DNA from: CALBPI01 sp039027435
Lineage (GTDB): Bacteria; Pseudomonadota; Gammaproteobacteria; Steroidobacterales; Woeseiaceae
Reading direction: 5' to 3'
Assembly (NCBI GenBank): GCA_039027435.1
Contig: JBCCKF010000012.1
Span: forward strand, 62,001 to 126,000
DNA: 64,000 nucleotides
Part shown: positions 34,701 through 43,896 of the stretch, in pieces
Position numbering within the stretch: position 1 is the stretch's first letter
Layout of the letters: the number at the start of each line of letters is the position of its first letter
Program-made: the position numbers and the translations under genes
The notes under the pieces: generated by a model
The model's input: only the letters and a program-made list of their open reading frames with translations
The model's database searches: none
What the model was told of the DNA's origin: nothing

Positions 34701-35028
34701 CTGTAAGAACGCGATTCTCATTGTCGAGTTCGCGCGTGATCTCGAACGCGCAGGGAAAGAGACTGTTGCCGCGGCGATTGAAGCTTGTCGCATCCGTTTG
34801 CGCCCGATCCTGATGACGAGTTTTGCATTCATCGCGGGCGTACTGCCGCTGGTGTTTGCGACCGGCGCCGGGGCGGAGATTCGCCACGTCCTCGGTGTCG
34901 CAGTGTTCTTCGGCATGCTGGGCGTCACGTTCTTTGGGCTTGTTTTCACGCCGGTGCTCTACGTGCTGATCAGGCGTTGGGAAACCAGGAAACAGGTGAG
35001 CGCGGAGGTGAGCCATGAGACGGCTTAA
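31786..35028 (+). CDS. RND multidrug efflux pump (HAE1 family, MexF/AcrB-like)
   Basis: 1080 aa, GTG start. Twelve-helix inner-membrane proton antiporter with two large periplasmic loops. The first helix motif is FVDRPIFAAVLSLFILICGA; the proton relay Asp pair is in GIVVDDAIVVVENVERH (~405-420). FIPEQDKQYLF begins the second half, and GLACKNAILIVEFARDLERAG marks helix 10. It captures amphipathic compounds from the periplasm or outer leaflet. The third gene of the operon overlaps it by 14 bp. The long form resembles MexF more than AcrB; substrates cannot be predicted. Confidence 0.93.
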   Translation: MNLARTFVDRPIFAAVLSLFILICGALAIPALPVSEYPNVVPPTVQVVARYPGANPTVISETVAAPLEEAINGVENMIYMKSVASSDGTMTLDITFAGGTDIDLSQVQVQNRVAQALPRLPEAVRLLGVSTIKASPTLTMVVHVTSTDGQYDGAYLSNFVTLRIKDELARIPGVGQAVVFGAGNYAMRVWLDPEKVAARELTVGDIVAAIREQNVQASGGSIGAPPLPGADLQVSISAEGRLETVEEFGDIVVKSGDPGSITQLRDVARIELGAETYSLESYLNNQTAAAIPIFESPGANALALSAAVRQKMAELAESFPPGVEWRVAYDPTVFVQQSIESVVETLLEAVLLVVLVVVLFLQTWRASIIPLLAVPVSVIGTFAVLLLLGFTINVLTLFGLVVAIGIVVDDAIVVVENVERHIEMGKSPRDAAHAAMSEVSGPIVAISLVLAAVFVPLAFLEGVTGEFYRQFAVSITASVTISAFNSLTLSPALSAMLLKPHGAPLQTTGKVINALLGWVFRPFNRWFERGSAHYSRRVEVYIRRSKRLMVIYAGLLVIAVMAFRAVPGGFIPEQDKQYLFAGALLPEGASLNRSVEMISEMAEIAMQTPGVANAVQFPGLNAVHFANTPNTGTMFIGIDPAEEREMSAVELSYALTGAFSQLEEGLGFAAMPPPVLGLGNSSGVELYVQDRSGLGFDQLNMATQGLLGALRATPGFSPFSVRSLSQTNVPQLAANVDRRKVKEQNLRLDEVYDALQSYLGSTYVNDFNRFGRTYSVYVQADARFRDQQEDISRIQVRDRFGNMIPISSVLSIEPTFGPDPVIRFNGYPAADVTAGIVPGQLTSAEALPVVQDLARQTLPRGMDIAWTGLTYQEATQGNTAIYVFPLCIVFVYLVLAALYESWALPLSVILIVPLCLMAAIGGIWVLNQATGLIFGLKIATGAILPPPASAPPTFLDNNLFTQIGLVVLMGLACKNAILIVEFARDLERAGKETVAAAIEACRIRLRPILMTSFAFIAGVLPLVFATGAGAEIRHVLGVAVFFGMLGVTFFGLVFTPVLYVLIRRWETRKQVSAEVSHETA

Positions 35029-36424
35029 CCGGTTGACCGCGCTGTGCGTGACGTTCGCGTTCTCGGGTTGCACAGTAGGTCCGGACTACGAGCGACCCGA
35101 CACCGTGTTGCCAGATGCGTTTGGTTCAGCGCCGGAGGTCGCGCCAGAGCTGACCACCGAAGTTTGGGAAGCCTTCGACGCACCGGAGCTCGCGCAGCTG
35201 ATCGAGCGGGCTCGTGCCTACAACACCGACATCGCCATTGCTGCGGCAACGCTCGATGAATCACGCGCATTGGCGGGACTGCAGGTCTTCAGTCTGTTCC
35301 CGACAGTCACCGCGCAGACCGAACAAGAGCGGGTCCGGCAAAGTCTCGAGGATCCATTCCGCTTCCCCGGTCAGCGGGTGACACAAATCTATCGTGCCGG
35401 GTTTGATGCATCCTGGGAGATCGACTTGTTCGGCAGCTTGCGCCGGCAGTCCGAGTCGATACGCCGAAGGGTAGAGGCGGACACGTTTGCGTTGTACGCA
35501 GTCGAGCTCACGGTTGTGGCCGAGACGGCCCAGGCCTACTTCCAATGGCAAGGGCAGTCTATTCGGGTGGGTTTGTTGAAGCAGAATCTGGCGGCCCAGA
35601 AGGCGAGTGTAGAGATTCTTGAGAAAGCACTGGCCGCTGGTCGTGGTACTGCTCTGGATGTCGCCAGTGCTCGAGCACAGGAGCGGCAACTCGCCGCGAC
35701 GCTCCCGGCAGCGATCGCTTCGACGACCGCGGCGTTACAGCGTCTGGCGGTGCTGACGGGTCAGCTCCCGACGGAACTGGAATCGCAGTTGACGACGCCC
35801 GAGGCCTTTCCCGAATTGCCGCGATACATTGCCGCTGGCAGCCCTGCAGAGTGGCTTGCACGGCGCCCGGATGTCGCTTCGGCGGAGCGACGATTGGCGG
35901 AGATCAATGCACTGATCGGTTTTCGCAAAGCGGACCTCTATCCCAAGCTGACGTTGATCGGTTCGTTCGGTTGGACAGGGACATCGAGCAGCATCGTCGG
36001 CGACGCCGCGGGTGAACGTTGGGGCACTGCGCCCGCACTCAGTTGGCGTTTCCTTGATTTCGGACGCGTCCTGCGCGAGGTCAAGGAAGCCGAGGCGCAA
36101 ACCGCTGGTGCACTCGCAAACTACGAAGGCACATGGCGTCGCGCGCTCGAAGAAACCGAGAACGCAATGACTAACTATCGCGCTACCGGCGAGACGGTGC
36201 TTGCGCTGCGCGAGGCGGTTGCCGAGGCCAAGGTCGCGGTCGACCTTTCAACACTCCGATATCAGAACGGCGCGGACAGTTTTTTTGTCGTGCTGGATGC
36301 CGAGCGTGCCTATCTCGATCTTCAGGATCGATACGCTCTGGCGGAGATCGATCAAGCGACAGCGCTCGCGGCGTTGTACAAGGCGCTGGGCGGTGACTTC
36401 GCGCGTGTTGGGGCCGAGCTTTAG
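35015..36424 (+). CDS. NodT/OprM-family outer-membrane efflux lipoprotein
   Basis: 469 aa with the lipobox FAFSGCTVGPDYERP, the normal start of NodT-type factors. Two OEP repeats: long helices such as ESIRRRVEADTFALYAVELT and RYQNGADSFFVVLDAERAYL. WLARRPDVASAERRLAEINA is the family signature at the centre. It forms a trimeric outer-membrane channel for the pump encoded upstream and may also serve the divergent ABC system. Confidence 0.92.
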   Translation: MRRLNRLTALCVTFAFSGCTVGPDYERPDTVLPDAFGSAPEVAPELTTEVWEAFDAPELAQLIERARAYNTDIAIAAATLDESRALAGLQVFSLFPTVTAQTEQERVRQSLEDPFRFPGQRVTQIYRAGFDASWEIDLFGSLRRQSESIRRRVEADTFALYAVELTVVAETAQAYFQWQGQSIRVGLLKQNLAAQKASVEILEKALAAGRGTALDVASARAQERQLAATLPAAIASTTAALQRLAVLTGQLPTELESQLTTPEAFPELPRYIAAGSPAEWLARRPDVASAERRLAEINALIGFRKADLYPKLTLIGSFGWTGTSSSIVGDAAGERWGTAPALSWRFLDFGRVLREVKEAEAQTAGALANYEGTWRRALEETENAMTNYRATGETVLALREAVAEAKVAVDLSTLRYQNGADSFFVVLDAERAYLDLQDRYALAEIDQATALAALYKALGGDFARVGAEL

Positions 36425-36452
36425 CGCAAGCAAGGCACGCACCATCGACGTT

Positions 36453-36470
36453 GATGTGTTATGTCACATC
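36453..36470. promoter_or_regulatory. Inverted repeat upstream of the protease gene
   Basis: GATGTG (36453-36458) and CACATC (36465-36470) are perfectly complementary with 6 bp between. The 280-bp gap between the RND operon and the protease contains no gene and no clear -35/-10. The arms resemble CRP half-sites, but the spacing is two bases too short. Confidence 0.3.
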
Positions 36471-36704
36471 CAGTGTAGGACTTTTCAGCGGTTTGCAATG
36501 AACCAGTTCAAGGATTTACTGGCAATTCGCGATATCGATTTGTCATAACGAAAAAAACTGTCCGGTTTCGCTTGCAACAGGCGCTGTGTTTTTTAACACT
36601 CGGGCGCGGACCAAATACGGTCTGGCGTTCCCCCGGGGGGTGGCGCGCAGCACGTTGGCGCAGCTCGCGTCGACATGACTTCTACAAAACACAGGGAGAT
36701 GGGA

Positions 36705-39700
36705 ATGTTAAAGGCCTTTGGCGTCGCAGTACTCAGTCTGCTGGCAGCCACGGCGGGGGCAATTGATGCCGTACCGGTCGTGCAGGAACAGCCGCAGATG
36801 GAGCTTACCGACGTATCCGGGGAGGGCGAGCTTCGTGGCGCGACCCGGGTCTACGTTATCCAACTGAAAGACAGACCAGGTCTCAGCTACACCGGTGGTG
36901 TTGACGGCTTTGCGCCGACCGCACCAGGTGCAGGTGAGACTTACGATGCGAACGCGGCGCACGTCCAGGCTTATACAAGCCATCTCGTCGCGACCCACGA
37001 CGGCATGTTGTCGGACATGGGCGCACCCAGCGCAAAAATCTACAGCTACTGCCATACGCTGAACGGTTTCGCAGCAAACCTGACGCCGGCGCAGGCGGAA
37101 GCGATGCGTCGCGATCCGAGCGTACAAAGCGTATTCGAAGATTTCAGCGTTGATGTTGAAACCAACGACACGCCGACCTTCCTCGGACTGAACGACCGTC
37201 CGGGCGGCTTGAACGCACAGCTCAAGCTGAAAGGCGAAGACGTCATCATCGGGGTCCTCGATACCGGCGCGATTCAGGAGCATCCAAGCTTTGCTGATAC
37301 CCGCGGCGGCACCTTGCCGGCGATGTGTGAGAAGGACGATCTCAACGATCGTCGTCAGGCAATTTGCGATCGCTTCATCGAGCGTGCAAACGAAGTGGTC
37401 TACGACGCACCGCCGGAAGGCTGGAACGGCATCTGCCAACCGGGTGAAGGTTGGAGCGAAGAGGACTGCAACAACAAACTGATTGGTGCTCGCTGGTACG
37501 TCGATGGTTTCATCGCAGGCCGCGGCAGCGTAGTTGAAGGCGAGTTCCTTTCTCCGCGTGACTCTTCCGGTCACGGCAGCCATACCGCAAGTACTGCGGG
37601 CGGCAACGTCGTTACGGCCGAGCTCGCTGGCACACCGGTTGCTGACATCCAGGGCATGGCCCCGCGTGCACGCATCGCCGTTTACAAAGTGTGCTGGTTG
37701 TCTCCGGGCGCGACGAACTTCAGCTGCTTCTTCTCTGACAGCGCTGCTGCAACAGACGCAGCGGTAGCTGACGGTGTCGATGTACTGAACTTCTCGGTTG
37801 GTACGGCAGCAAGCTTCACCGACCAGCAGGACCTCGCATTCCTCGACGCGACAGCGGCGGGCGTCTTTGTTGCACGCTCAGCTGGCAATGATGGTCCAGG
37901 TTTCGCGACGACGAACGCGGGTGAGCCTTGGGTCACGACGGTTGGTGCTTCGACCACCGACGGCGTTATCTTCGCTCAGGGCGTACGAATCAATGAGCCA
38001 AGCGATCTCGCAGGCGATATTGCTGCTACGCAGGGTGTCATCACCCAGCCGCTGACCACCATCGACGATCTGACGGGCGAGCTTGCTGCAGCTGAGCCGA
38101 TTCTTGCTTGTGGCGAGGGTCTGACCAGCGATCTGACCGGTAAGATTGCGCTGATTTCGCGTGGTGCGTGCGGTTTCGTCGAAAAAGTCGAGAACGCGGT
38201 CAACGCAGGTGCAATCGGCATCTTGATGTACACCGATGACCGTCCGGTTACCGCCATGGGCGGCACAGCGACGGAAATCACGCAGAGTGTTCCTGGCGTC
38301 ATGATCGAGCGTGAGCCTGGTGAAGCACTGCTCGCGGCCGTAACGGCTTCGACGGTAGCGTCAGCAACACTGAGCGACGGCATCTTCATCGAAAACGAGC
38401 GTACCGGCAACATCATGGCGGGCTTCTCGTCACGTGGTCCGTACCTCGTGGAGCCGAACTGGATCAAGCCTGACATCACAGCACCTGGTGTTCAGATTCT
38501 GGCGGCTTACACGCCGGAACTGGCGAACGGTGGTGGTCAGCTTTATGACTACCTGTCCGGTACGTCGATGTCCGGTCCGCACATTGCGGGTCTTGGCGCA
38601 CTCATCAAAGAAGCGCGTCCGGAGTTCTCACCGGCGCAGATCAAATCTGCCTTGATGACCTCTGCGCGTCAGGACGTTGTCAAAGAAAACGGTGAAACGC
38701 CGGCTGATCCGTTTGACTTCGGTGCAGGTCATGTCGATCCGAACAAAGCGGTATCGCCTGGTCTGACCTACGACGCTGACGTGCTCGACTACATCGTTGC
38801 CAGTTGCGGCACGGTCAGCCCGTTGGTTGACCCTGCGACCTGTGCGTTCATCGAGAGCGATCCTGAGTCGTTCGGTTCGACCGATCCTGCCGATTTGAAC
38901 CTGCCTTCCATCGGCATGGATTCGATTCCTGGCGTCAAGACGGTCACACGTACCGTAACGGCGGCCGGCAAATACCGTCGTCCTGGTGTTGAGAGCAAGA
39001 GCCGTGCTCGTTATGAGGCGGTAGTTGACGCACCTCCAGGCTTTAACGTTGAAGTGGTACCTTCGCAGTTCAGCCTGCGTCCCGGTGAGACCGCAACATA
39101 TGAAGTGACGGTAACGAGCGACGGCGCTGCCCCGAACGAGTGGTCATTCGGTGCGCTGACCTGGGAAACCGCCCAAGGTAAGGGCGTACGTAGCCCGATC
39201 GCGGTCAACACGGTTGCGTTCATCACTGAAGATGAAATCGACGCTTCGGGTTCCAGCGGCACTGCGCAGTTTGATCTCGGCTTCGGTTACAGCGGTGAGT
39301 ACACGGCTCAAGTCCATGGCCTGAACGCTGCGGGCGTCTTCGTGACACCGCCGATCGTTGATGATCCGGATAACAGCTTTGGTTTCTCTTTGAGCGATCC
39401 GAGCAACTTCGCGCTGATCATCGACGATGTAACCGCAGGCACGGCGTTCCGTCGCTGGTCAGTCGATGGAGTATTCCAGGGCGCTGGTGATGACTTCGAT
39501 CTGTACCTGTATTACTGCCCAGGCGGTTCGTGCACGCAGATCGCATCCAGCACCAACGCAGGTTCAACCGAGTCTGTGGATGTGTTGTTGCCGATTCCGT
39601 TCGATGCTGACGTCTTCAACCCGTACCTCTTGTTCATCCACGCGTTTGATACAACGGGTGGTGAGCCGGCGGCTGCCTTCTTCTTCGATCAGAGCTTCGG

Positions 39701-39899
39701 CATCGTCGATGACGCAGGTAACCTGACGGTTGATGCACCGAGCGAAGCGGTAGCTGGTCAGACCGTACCGGTCACGATCGAGTGGGAAGGTCTGGATGTA
39801 GGTCCAGGCTCGAAATTCCTGGGCGCGATCAGCCACAGCGATGCCAACGGCATCCAGAACTTGACGATTATCGATATCCAAAACGATTTCGCCGAGTAA
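36705..39899 (+). CDS. Secreted subtilisin-like (S8) serine protease with PA insert
   Basis: 1064 aa from the ATG at 36705 (GGAG six bases upstream). Signal peptide MLKAFGVAVLSLLAATAGA, then an I9-type propeptide (YVIQLKDRPGLSYTGG to ~140). Catalytic triad: Asp in IIGVLDTGAIQEHPS (~185), His in SSGHGSHTASTAGG (~290), Ser in LSGTSMSGPHIAGL (~620). A PA domain is inserted between His and Ser (about 440-560, KIALISRGACGFVEKV). C-terminal Fn3-like and beta-sandwich domains follow, as in secreted degradative proteases of marine gammaproteobacteria. Paired Cys suggest disulfides. It should digest extracellular protein for nutrition. Confidence 0.93.
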   Translation: MLKAFGVAVLSLLAATAGAIDAVPVVQEQPQMELTDVSGEGELRGATRVYVIQLKDRPGLSYTGGVDGFAPTAPGAGETYDANAAHVQAYTSHLVATHDGMLSDMGAPSAKIYSYCHTLNGFAANLTPAQAEAMRRDPSVQSVFEDFSVDVETNDTPTFLGLNDRPGGLNAQLKLKGEDVIIGVLDTGAIQEHPSFADTRGGTLPAMCEKDDLNDRRQAICDRFIERANEVVYDAPPEGWNGICQPGEGWSEEDCNNKLIGARWYVDGFIAGRGSVVEGEFLSPRDSSGHGSHTASTAGGNVVTAELAGTPVADIQGMAPRARIAVYKVCWLSPGATNFSCFFSDSAAATDAAVADGVDVLNFSVGTAASFTDQQDLAFLDATAAGVFVARSAGNDGPGFATTNAGEPWVTTVGASTTDGVIFAQGVRINEPSDLAGDIAATQGVITQPLTTIDDLTGELAAAEPILACGEGLTSDLTGKIALISRGACGFVEKVENAVNAGAIGILMYTDDRPVTAMGGTATEITQSVPGVMIEREPGEALLAAVTASTVASATLSDGIFIENERTGNIMAGFSSRGPYLVEPNWIKPDITAPGVQILAAYTPELANGGGQLYDYLSGTSMSGPHIAGLGALIKEARPEFSPAQIKSALMTSARQDVVKENGETPADPFDFGAGHVDPNKAVSPGLTYDADVLDYIVASCGTVSPLVDPATCAFIESDPESFGSTDPADLNLPSIGMDSIPGVKTVTRTVTAAGKYRRPGVESKSRARYEAVVDAPPGFNVEVVPSQFSLRPGETATYEVTVTSDGAAPNEWSFGALTWETAQGKGVRSPIAVNTVAFITEDEIDASGSSGTAQFDLGFGYSGEYTAQVHGLNAAGVFVTPPIVDDPDNSFGFSLSDPSNFALIIDDVTAGTAFRRWSVDGVFQGAGDDFDLYLYYCPGGSCTQIASSTNAGSTESVDVLLPIPFDADVFNPYLLFIHAFDTTGGEPAAAFFFDQSFGIVDDAGNLTVDAPSEAVAGQTVPVTIEWEGLDVGPGSKFLGAISHSDANGIQNLTIIDIQNDFAE

Positions 39900-39951
39900 G
39901 TGATGAAATGGTGGCTGATCCGTCGGGATCGGCCACCAATCTCACACAAAC

Positions 39952-39985
39952 AAAAAGGCCGTGCTGTCGAGCACGGCCTTTTTTT
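39952..39985. terminator. Bidirectional Rho-independent terminator
   Basis: A perfect 14-bp stem, AAAAAGGCCGTGCT with AGCACGGCCTTTTT, closed by loop GTCG and flanked by a T-run (39979-39985) on the plus strand and the matching A-run for the minus strand. It terminates the protease gene and the convergent minus-strand gene at 40008. A second hairpin just upstream (39911-39936, GTGGCTGATCC/GGATCGGCCAC) has the same GTCG loop but no T-run. Confidence 0.93.
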
Positions 39986-40007
39986 GTTCACGACTTAGTC
40001 AGACGGT

Positions 40008-40694
40008 TTAGTCGGTTTCTATGGCAGGGCAGGCGATGACGCGATTGAGATCGGTGTTGTAGGTGAATCGCTGCTCATCATGACGTAGCGTCAATATATA
40101 GCCATCGATGTTGGCTTGAATATCGGTGGGCCCCGGACAACCGATTCCGGTTGTTGGCCATGTCATACGCTTCGCGCTTTCGACCCGAATAGACTGCAGC
40201 TCAACACCGAGCATCTCGGCCAGCGACTTCCGCGCCACCAGCGCTTGTTTTGCCCAAACAAACTCACCCGATCCGGTCACGTCAGCAACGCGTTTGGTGC
40301 GCTGACAGATAAAAGCGCGGCCGCTTGCTTCATGGGCGACGTGAATGTCGTCGCCGACCCGTAACGTCACCTTGTGGCCCGGCGTCACGACTTGCCCATA
40401 TGCTTCGCCCGGCTGCGGGCAACCAATACTGGAGTCTCTCCATTGAATAGTGCGAACGGTGTCGACAGTGATTGTGTCGGCGTCGATGGCAAGATACTCG
40501 GCGAGTGCGTCGATACCGAGTATTGCGGCCGCTTTGTCTTCTTCGCTCATGGGTTGGATCTTGCCGGTCTCCGACATCGAGCGAGCGCCACTAAAATCAG
40601 GCCCTGCTGCAGCATTGCTCGCGCACGCGAGCGCACCCGCGACGCCTACAGCAAGTATCGATGGCGTAGCGCCAAAACTATGAGGTCGTTTCAT
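40008..40694 (-). CDS. Secreted protein with two related repeat domains
   Basis: 228 aa with a signal peptide (SILAVGVAGALACASNAAA). Two units of ~75 residues share a pattern: VRTIQWRDSSIGCPQPGEAY ... KVTLRVGDDIHVAHEASG ... FICQR, and AKRMTWPTTGIGCPGPTDIQ ... YILTLRHDEQRFTYNT ... VIACP. Each has two Cys, likely paired. This GCPQPG-type domain occurs in many exported bacterial proteins of unknown role. The gene ends at the shared terminator after the protease. Confidence 0.65.
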   Translation of the reverse strand: MKRPHSFGATPSILAVGVAGALACASNAAAGPDFSGARSMSETGKIQPMSEEDKAAAILGIDALAEYLAIDADTITVDTVRTIQWRDSSIGCPQPGEAYGQVVTPGHKVTLRVGDDIHVAHEASGRAFICQRTKRVADVTGSGEFVWAKQALVARKSLAEMLGVELQSIRVESAKRMTWPTTGIGCPGPTDIQANIDGYILTLRHDEQRFTYNTDLNRVIACPAIETD

Positions 40695-40759
40695 GTTCTC
40701 TCACTATTGTGCTCTCGGAGTCTTTGATCGCCTCCGGGCATATTGGTTCGGTCTATATT

Positions 40760-41788
40760 CTACTTGTCACCACGGATTGTGTTCTCTTTCTCGGCGATTC
40801 GCCCGTCAAGACGAGCAAGCCATTGCTCGAGGCGTTCGATCCTGGTCGTATTCGGCTCGTCGGCGTCCGTAGCGTTCGCAAGTTGGGCCGACAACTCCTC
40901 TCGACGAGCCCTGAGTTTATCCAGGTCCTCTGCCTTAAGCGCCTTGTCGAATACCAGCTCATCGGAATTCACATCATTGTCCGCGACGGGCTCCACGGTG
41001 GGTGGAACGAAAGTTGTCTTGCTCGAAAACTCTCGTGTGCTGACCAATACCGGAGATGCAATCTCCACACCCGCTTCGTGTAGCACATCGATCGTCGCGG
41101 CGCGTAGCGCACGTCTTTTACTCAATAGCGATTTCACGTCGGTGAGCAATCCCGCAATAGCGTAGGTAATCGAGAAGTCGCCAAGTGCACGAATCTGTAC
41201 AAACGGACTCTCAAGCTCGCAGCGACTCGCAGCTTCCAGCAACAGCTTCTCAATCTCGTGCCTTGAGACGTCGTAGCCGAGTGAAAGCTCCACCGAGAGG
41301 ATAGAGCCACTCGTACGCATGACGCGGACCGGGTTTGCTGCGACATACGTATTGGGAATGGTGGTGAGGTCTCGCTCTTCGGTCTGTATCTCAAGGTGCA
41401 ACAAGTCCATTTCCGAGACACGACCGAAGTACTCGCCAACACGAATGTAGTCTCCCAGGCGGAAGCTACCGACGGAGCGCAACATGATCCCTGCCATGAT
41501 GTTGCCGACCAAGTTGGTCGATGACAGTGCGATGGTGGCACTCAGCACGATTCCGAACAGGCTGAGCAGCGCCCCCCGTGTTTCGTTGGGGACGGGGAGG
41601 ATCAGGATGATCGTGAGCAGGGCAACCAGTACGGTCGCAACGAGGATCGACTGACTACGGAACTGTTGATCCGGACGATTCGCGTAGCTGCTCGCAAGTC
41701 GACGATTGACCAGGTAAACAGCGAAACAGACGAGCGCGATCTCGCCAAGGGAAAGCGCGACGATAGTAATTACATCAATCAGATCCAC
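40760..41788 (-). CDS. MscS-family mechanosensitive ion channel
   Basis: 342 aa. Three N-terminal helices, the last being the pore helix region (LLSLFGIVLSATIALSSTNLV), then the MscS beta domain (SFRLGDYIRVGEYFGRVSEM; TIPNTYVAANPVRVMR) and an alpha-beta cytoplasmic domain. It ends in a charged coiled coil (KAEDLDKLRARREELSAQLA). It releases solutes on hypo-osmotic shock. It lies downstream of the last MCP gene with a 57-bp gap and may be read from the same transcript, though it has no evident link to chemotaxis. Confidence 0.88.
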   Translation of the reverse strand: MDLIDVITIVALSLGEIALVCFAVYLVNRRLASSYANRPDQQFRSQSILVATVLVALLTIILILPVPNETRGALLSLFGIVLSATIALSSTNLVGNIMAGIMLRSVGSFRLGDYIRVGEYFGRVSEMDLLHLEIQTEERDLTTIPNTYVAANPVRVMRTSGSILSVELSLGYDVSRHEIEKLLLEAASRCELESPFVQIRALGDFSITYAIAGLLTDVKSLLSKRRALRAATIDVLHEAGVEIASPVLVSTREFSSKTTFVPPTVEPVADNDVNSDELVFDKALKAEDLDKLRARREELSAQLANATDADEPNTTRIERLEQWLARLDGRIAEKENTIRGDK

Positions 41789-41845
41789 GCGGACTCCGAT
41801 CTCACTGCTGGAAACCGGATCATATCGCGGTCGGACGTCTACCCG

Positions 41846-43759
41846 TTAGAACGACTCCCAAACCTCATCGTCTACCGGTTCCGCACTATCATTCATCGGG
41901 CTGCGAATCTCGGGTTCAACGGGCGGTGTCCAGGGGCGCTCCGCTGAGCGACGCTCGACAAAGGGCTTCTTTGCGGTCGATTCGGATTGCGTGGGCGCTG
42001 GCAATGATGCGCTCGGCGCCGAAACCGCCGGGGCGCGAACATCGCTGCGACTGGTGGAGACCGTAAACTTGCGTACCAGCTCACTGAGATTCGCAGCTTC
42101 CTGGTTGAGGCTCTGGCTCGCAGCGGCAACCTCTTCGACAAGCGCCGCGTTCTGTTGTGTCAGGTCATCCATTTGACCAATGGCAGTGTTGACCTGCGAG
42201 ATGCCTTCCGACTGCTCGGAGCTTGCCGCTGCGATGCTGCCTACGATCTGTGTGACCTTCTGCACGCGCTCGACGATATCGCGGAGCGTATCGCCGGATT
42301 GGTTGACGAGCCGGGAGCCTTCCTCCACTTTGCGCGATGAATCCTCGATCAAATCCTTGATCTCTTTTGCAGCCGTCGCGCTGCGACCGGCAAGGTTGCG
42401 CACCTCGCTCGCTACCACGGCAAACCCTCGGCCCTGATCACCAGCGCGAGCTGCTTCAACGGAAGCGTTGAGCGCCAGCAAGTTTGTTTGGAATGCAATT
42501 TCGTCGATGACCCCGATGATGTCGGAGATCTTCTTACTTGCCGCGTTGATCTCACCCATCGCGTTCGTTGCGCGTTGTGCGACCTCACCACCCGTCTCTG
42601 CTTGCTCGCGAGTTTCAATCGCCAACTGGTTCGCCTCTGATGCATTCGTTGCATTTTGCTGAACCGTCGTTGTCATTTCAGTCATGCTGGTTGCGGTGCG
42701 TTCCAGACTGGAGGCCTGTTGTTCGGTGCGTTGGCTGAGGTCCGCATTGCCACTAGAGATCTCTGAAGCGCCGGTGCCGACAGTGTCTGCAACACGGTAG
42801 ATTGCGCCGATCGTCTGATTGAGTTCGTTTAGCGTCTCGTTCACGGCGACTTTCAAGTCACCAAGACCATCGCTGTATTCGCCGTTTATTCGAACGGTCA
42901 AATCACCATCGCTCACCTGTTGCATCACAGACTTCGTTTCATCAAGCAGGATATTGATGGCGTCTTGTAGATGTCTCTGCTTGGTGATGTCAGAGGCGAT
43001 CTTCACAATTTTGGTGACCGCACCTTCGTTGTCGAAGACCGGTGCATAGGCGGCTTGCAGCCAGATTGGACTGCCGTCTTTGTGAACTCGCTCGAACTCC
43101 CCGACTACTGCTTCGCCAGATTTCACAGTGTCCCAAAGGGCCTTGTAATCTGGGCTCTTGCCGAACTCGCTTGTTACGAATTGTTTGTGATCTTTTCCGA
43201 TGACTTCGTCGCGTAGGTAGCCCATCGTATTGAGAAAGTTCTGGTTGGCATAGAGGACCGTTCGATCAAGTGCGAACTCGATCCGCGCTTGTGACCTGTC
43301 GACAGCTTCTACCTGGCTTCTGAAATCGGCATCGCGCTTTTGCTGAATTTTCTGCTCGGTATTGTCTTTCCACTCGAGCGTACTGCCTGCGTGTTGGCCA
43401 AACTGATCCACAGACTGAGTGACCCGTAAGTCGAGAGAGGTTTCACCGAGTACGATATCTATCGATACAGGCTTCGCCGATGACTGCACGATAGTGCTTA
43501 GCCGTTGGTTAGGATCTGTGTGGAAGCAGTCAAAATTTGTCCCGATGATGTTTTCCGGGTCAAAGCTGCCAAGGCGGCTTGCGAATGCGGTCTGGTGCTT
43601 TCTAAACAGTTGAGTAGATGCGGTGTTCACGTAAACAACGTTGAAGTCCCGGTCGACCATCATGAAGGCGGTGTCCGATTCGTCGACGACTCTCGCGAGT
43701 GCACGCGCTTTGGACACCGATTCGCTATCGCCGCTATTCCCAAAGAATTTACTGAACAT
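41846..43759 (-). CDS. Soluble PAS-containing methyl-accepting chemotaxis protein
   Basis: About 637 aa from MFSKFFGNSG (ATG 43759, GGAG upstream; another ATG at 43774). No transmembrane helix. Two PAS-like units (~25-130 and ~150-260, FDNEGAVTKIVKIASDITKQ), a HAMP-like segment (VSDGDLTVRINGEYSDGLGD) and the signalling hairpin tip DEIAFQTNLLALNASVEAAR. The protein ends VWESF, similar to the NWETF tether that recruits CheR/CheB to some receptors. It senses an intracellular or redox signal, by PAS analogy. It is the last gene of the che cluster, 122 bp after cheB. Confidence 0.88.
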   Translation of the reverse strand: MFSKFFGNSGDSESVSKARALARVVDESDTAFMMVDRDFNVVYVNTASTQLFRKHQTAFASRLGSFDPENIIGTNFDCFHTDPNQRLSTIVQSSAKPVSIDIVLGETSLDLRVTQSVDQFGQHAGSTLEWKDNTEQKIQQKRDADFRSQVEAVDRSQARIEFALDRTVLYANQNFLNTMGYLRDEVIGKDHKQFVTSEFGKSPDYKALWDTVKSGEAVVGEFERVHKDGSPIWLQAAYAPVFDNEGAVTKIVKIASDITKQRHLQDAINILLDETKSVMQQVSDGDLTVRINGEYSDGLGDLKVAVNETLNELNQTIGAIYRVADTVGTGASEISSGNADLSQRTEQQASSLERTATSMTEMTTTVQQNATNASEANQLAIETREQAETGGEVAQRATNAMGEINAASKKISDIIGVIDEIAFQTNLLALNASVEAARAGDQGRGFAVVASEVRNLAGRSATAAKEIKDLIEDSSRKVEEGSRLVNQSGDTLRDIVERVQKVTQIVGSIAAASSEQSEGISQVNTAIGQMDDLTQQNAALVEEVAAASQSLNQEAANLSELVRKFTVSTSRSDVRAPAVSAPSASLPAPTQSESTAKKPFVERRSAERPWTPPVEPEIRSPMNDSAEPVDDEVWESF

Positions 43760-43896
43760 GACTTGCAACTCCATGCCTGTGGTCGGCGATCACGCCATCT
43801 TGGCCCGTTGTTGAGTTAGCGTCGAAGCGTTGCAAAACTGAACACTCAACCCACCACGGAATATACGAATGGTTGACCCAAAAATTCGAATTGGGA

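Noticed and set aside
36453..36470. CRP site upstream of the protease gene
   Set aside because: Arms resemble CRP half-sites, but TGTG and CACA are 6 bp apart rather than 8; kept only as an unassigned inverted repeat.
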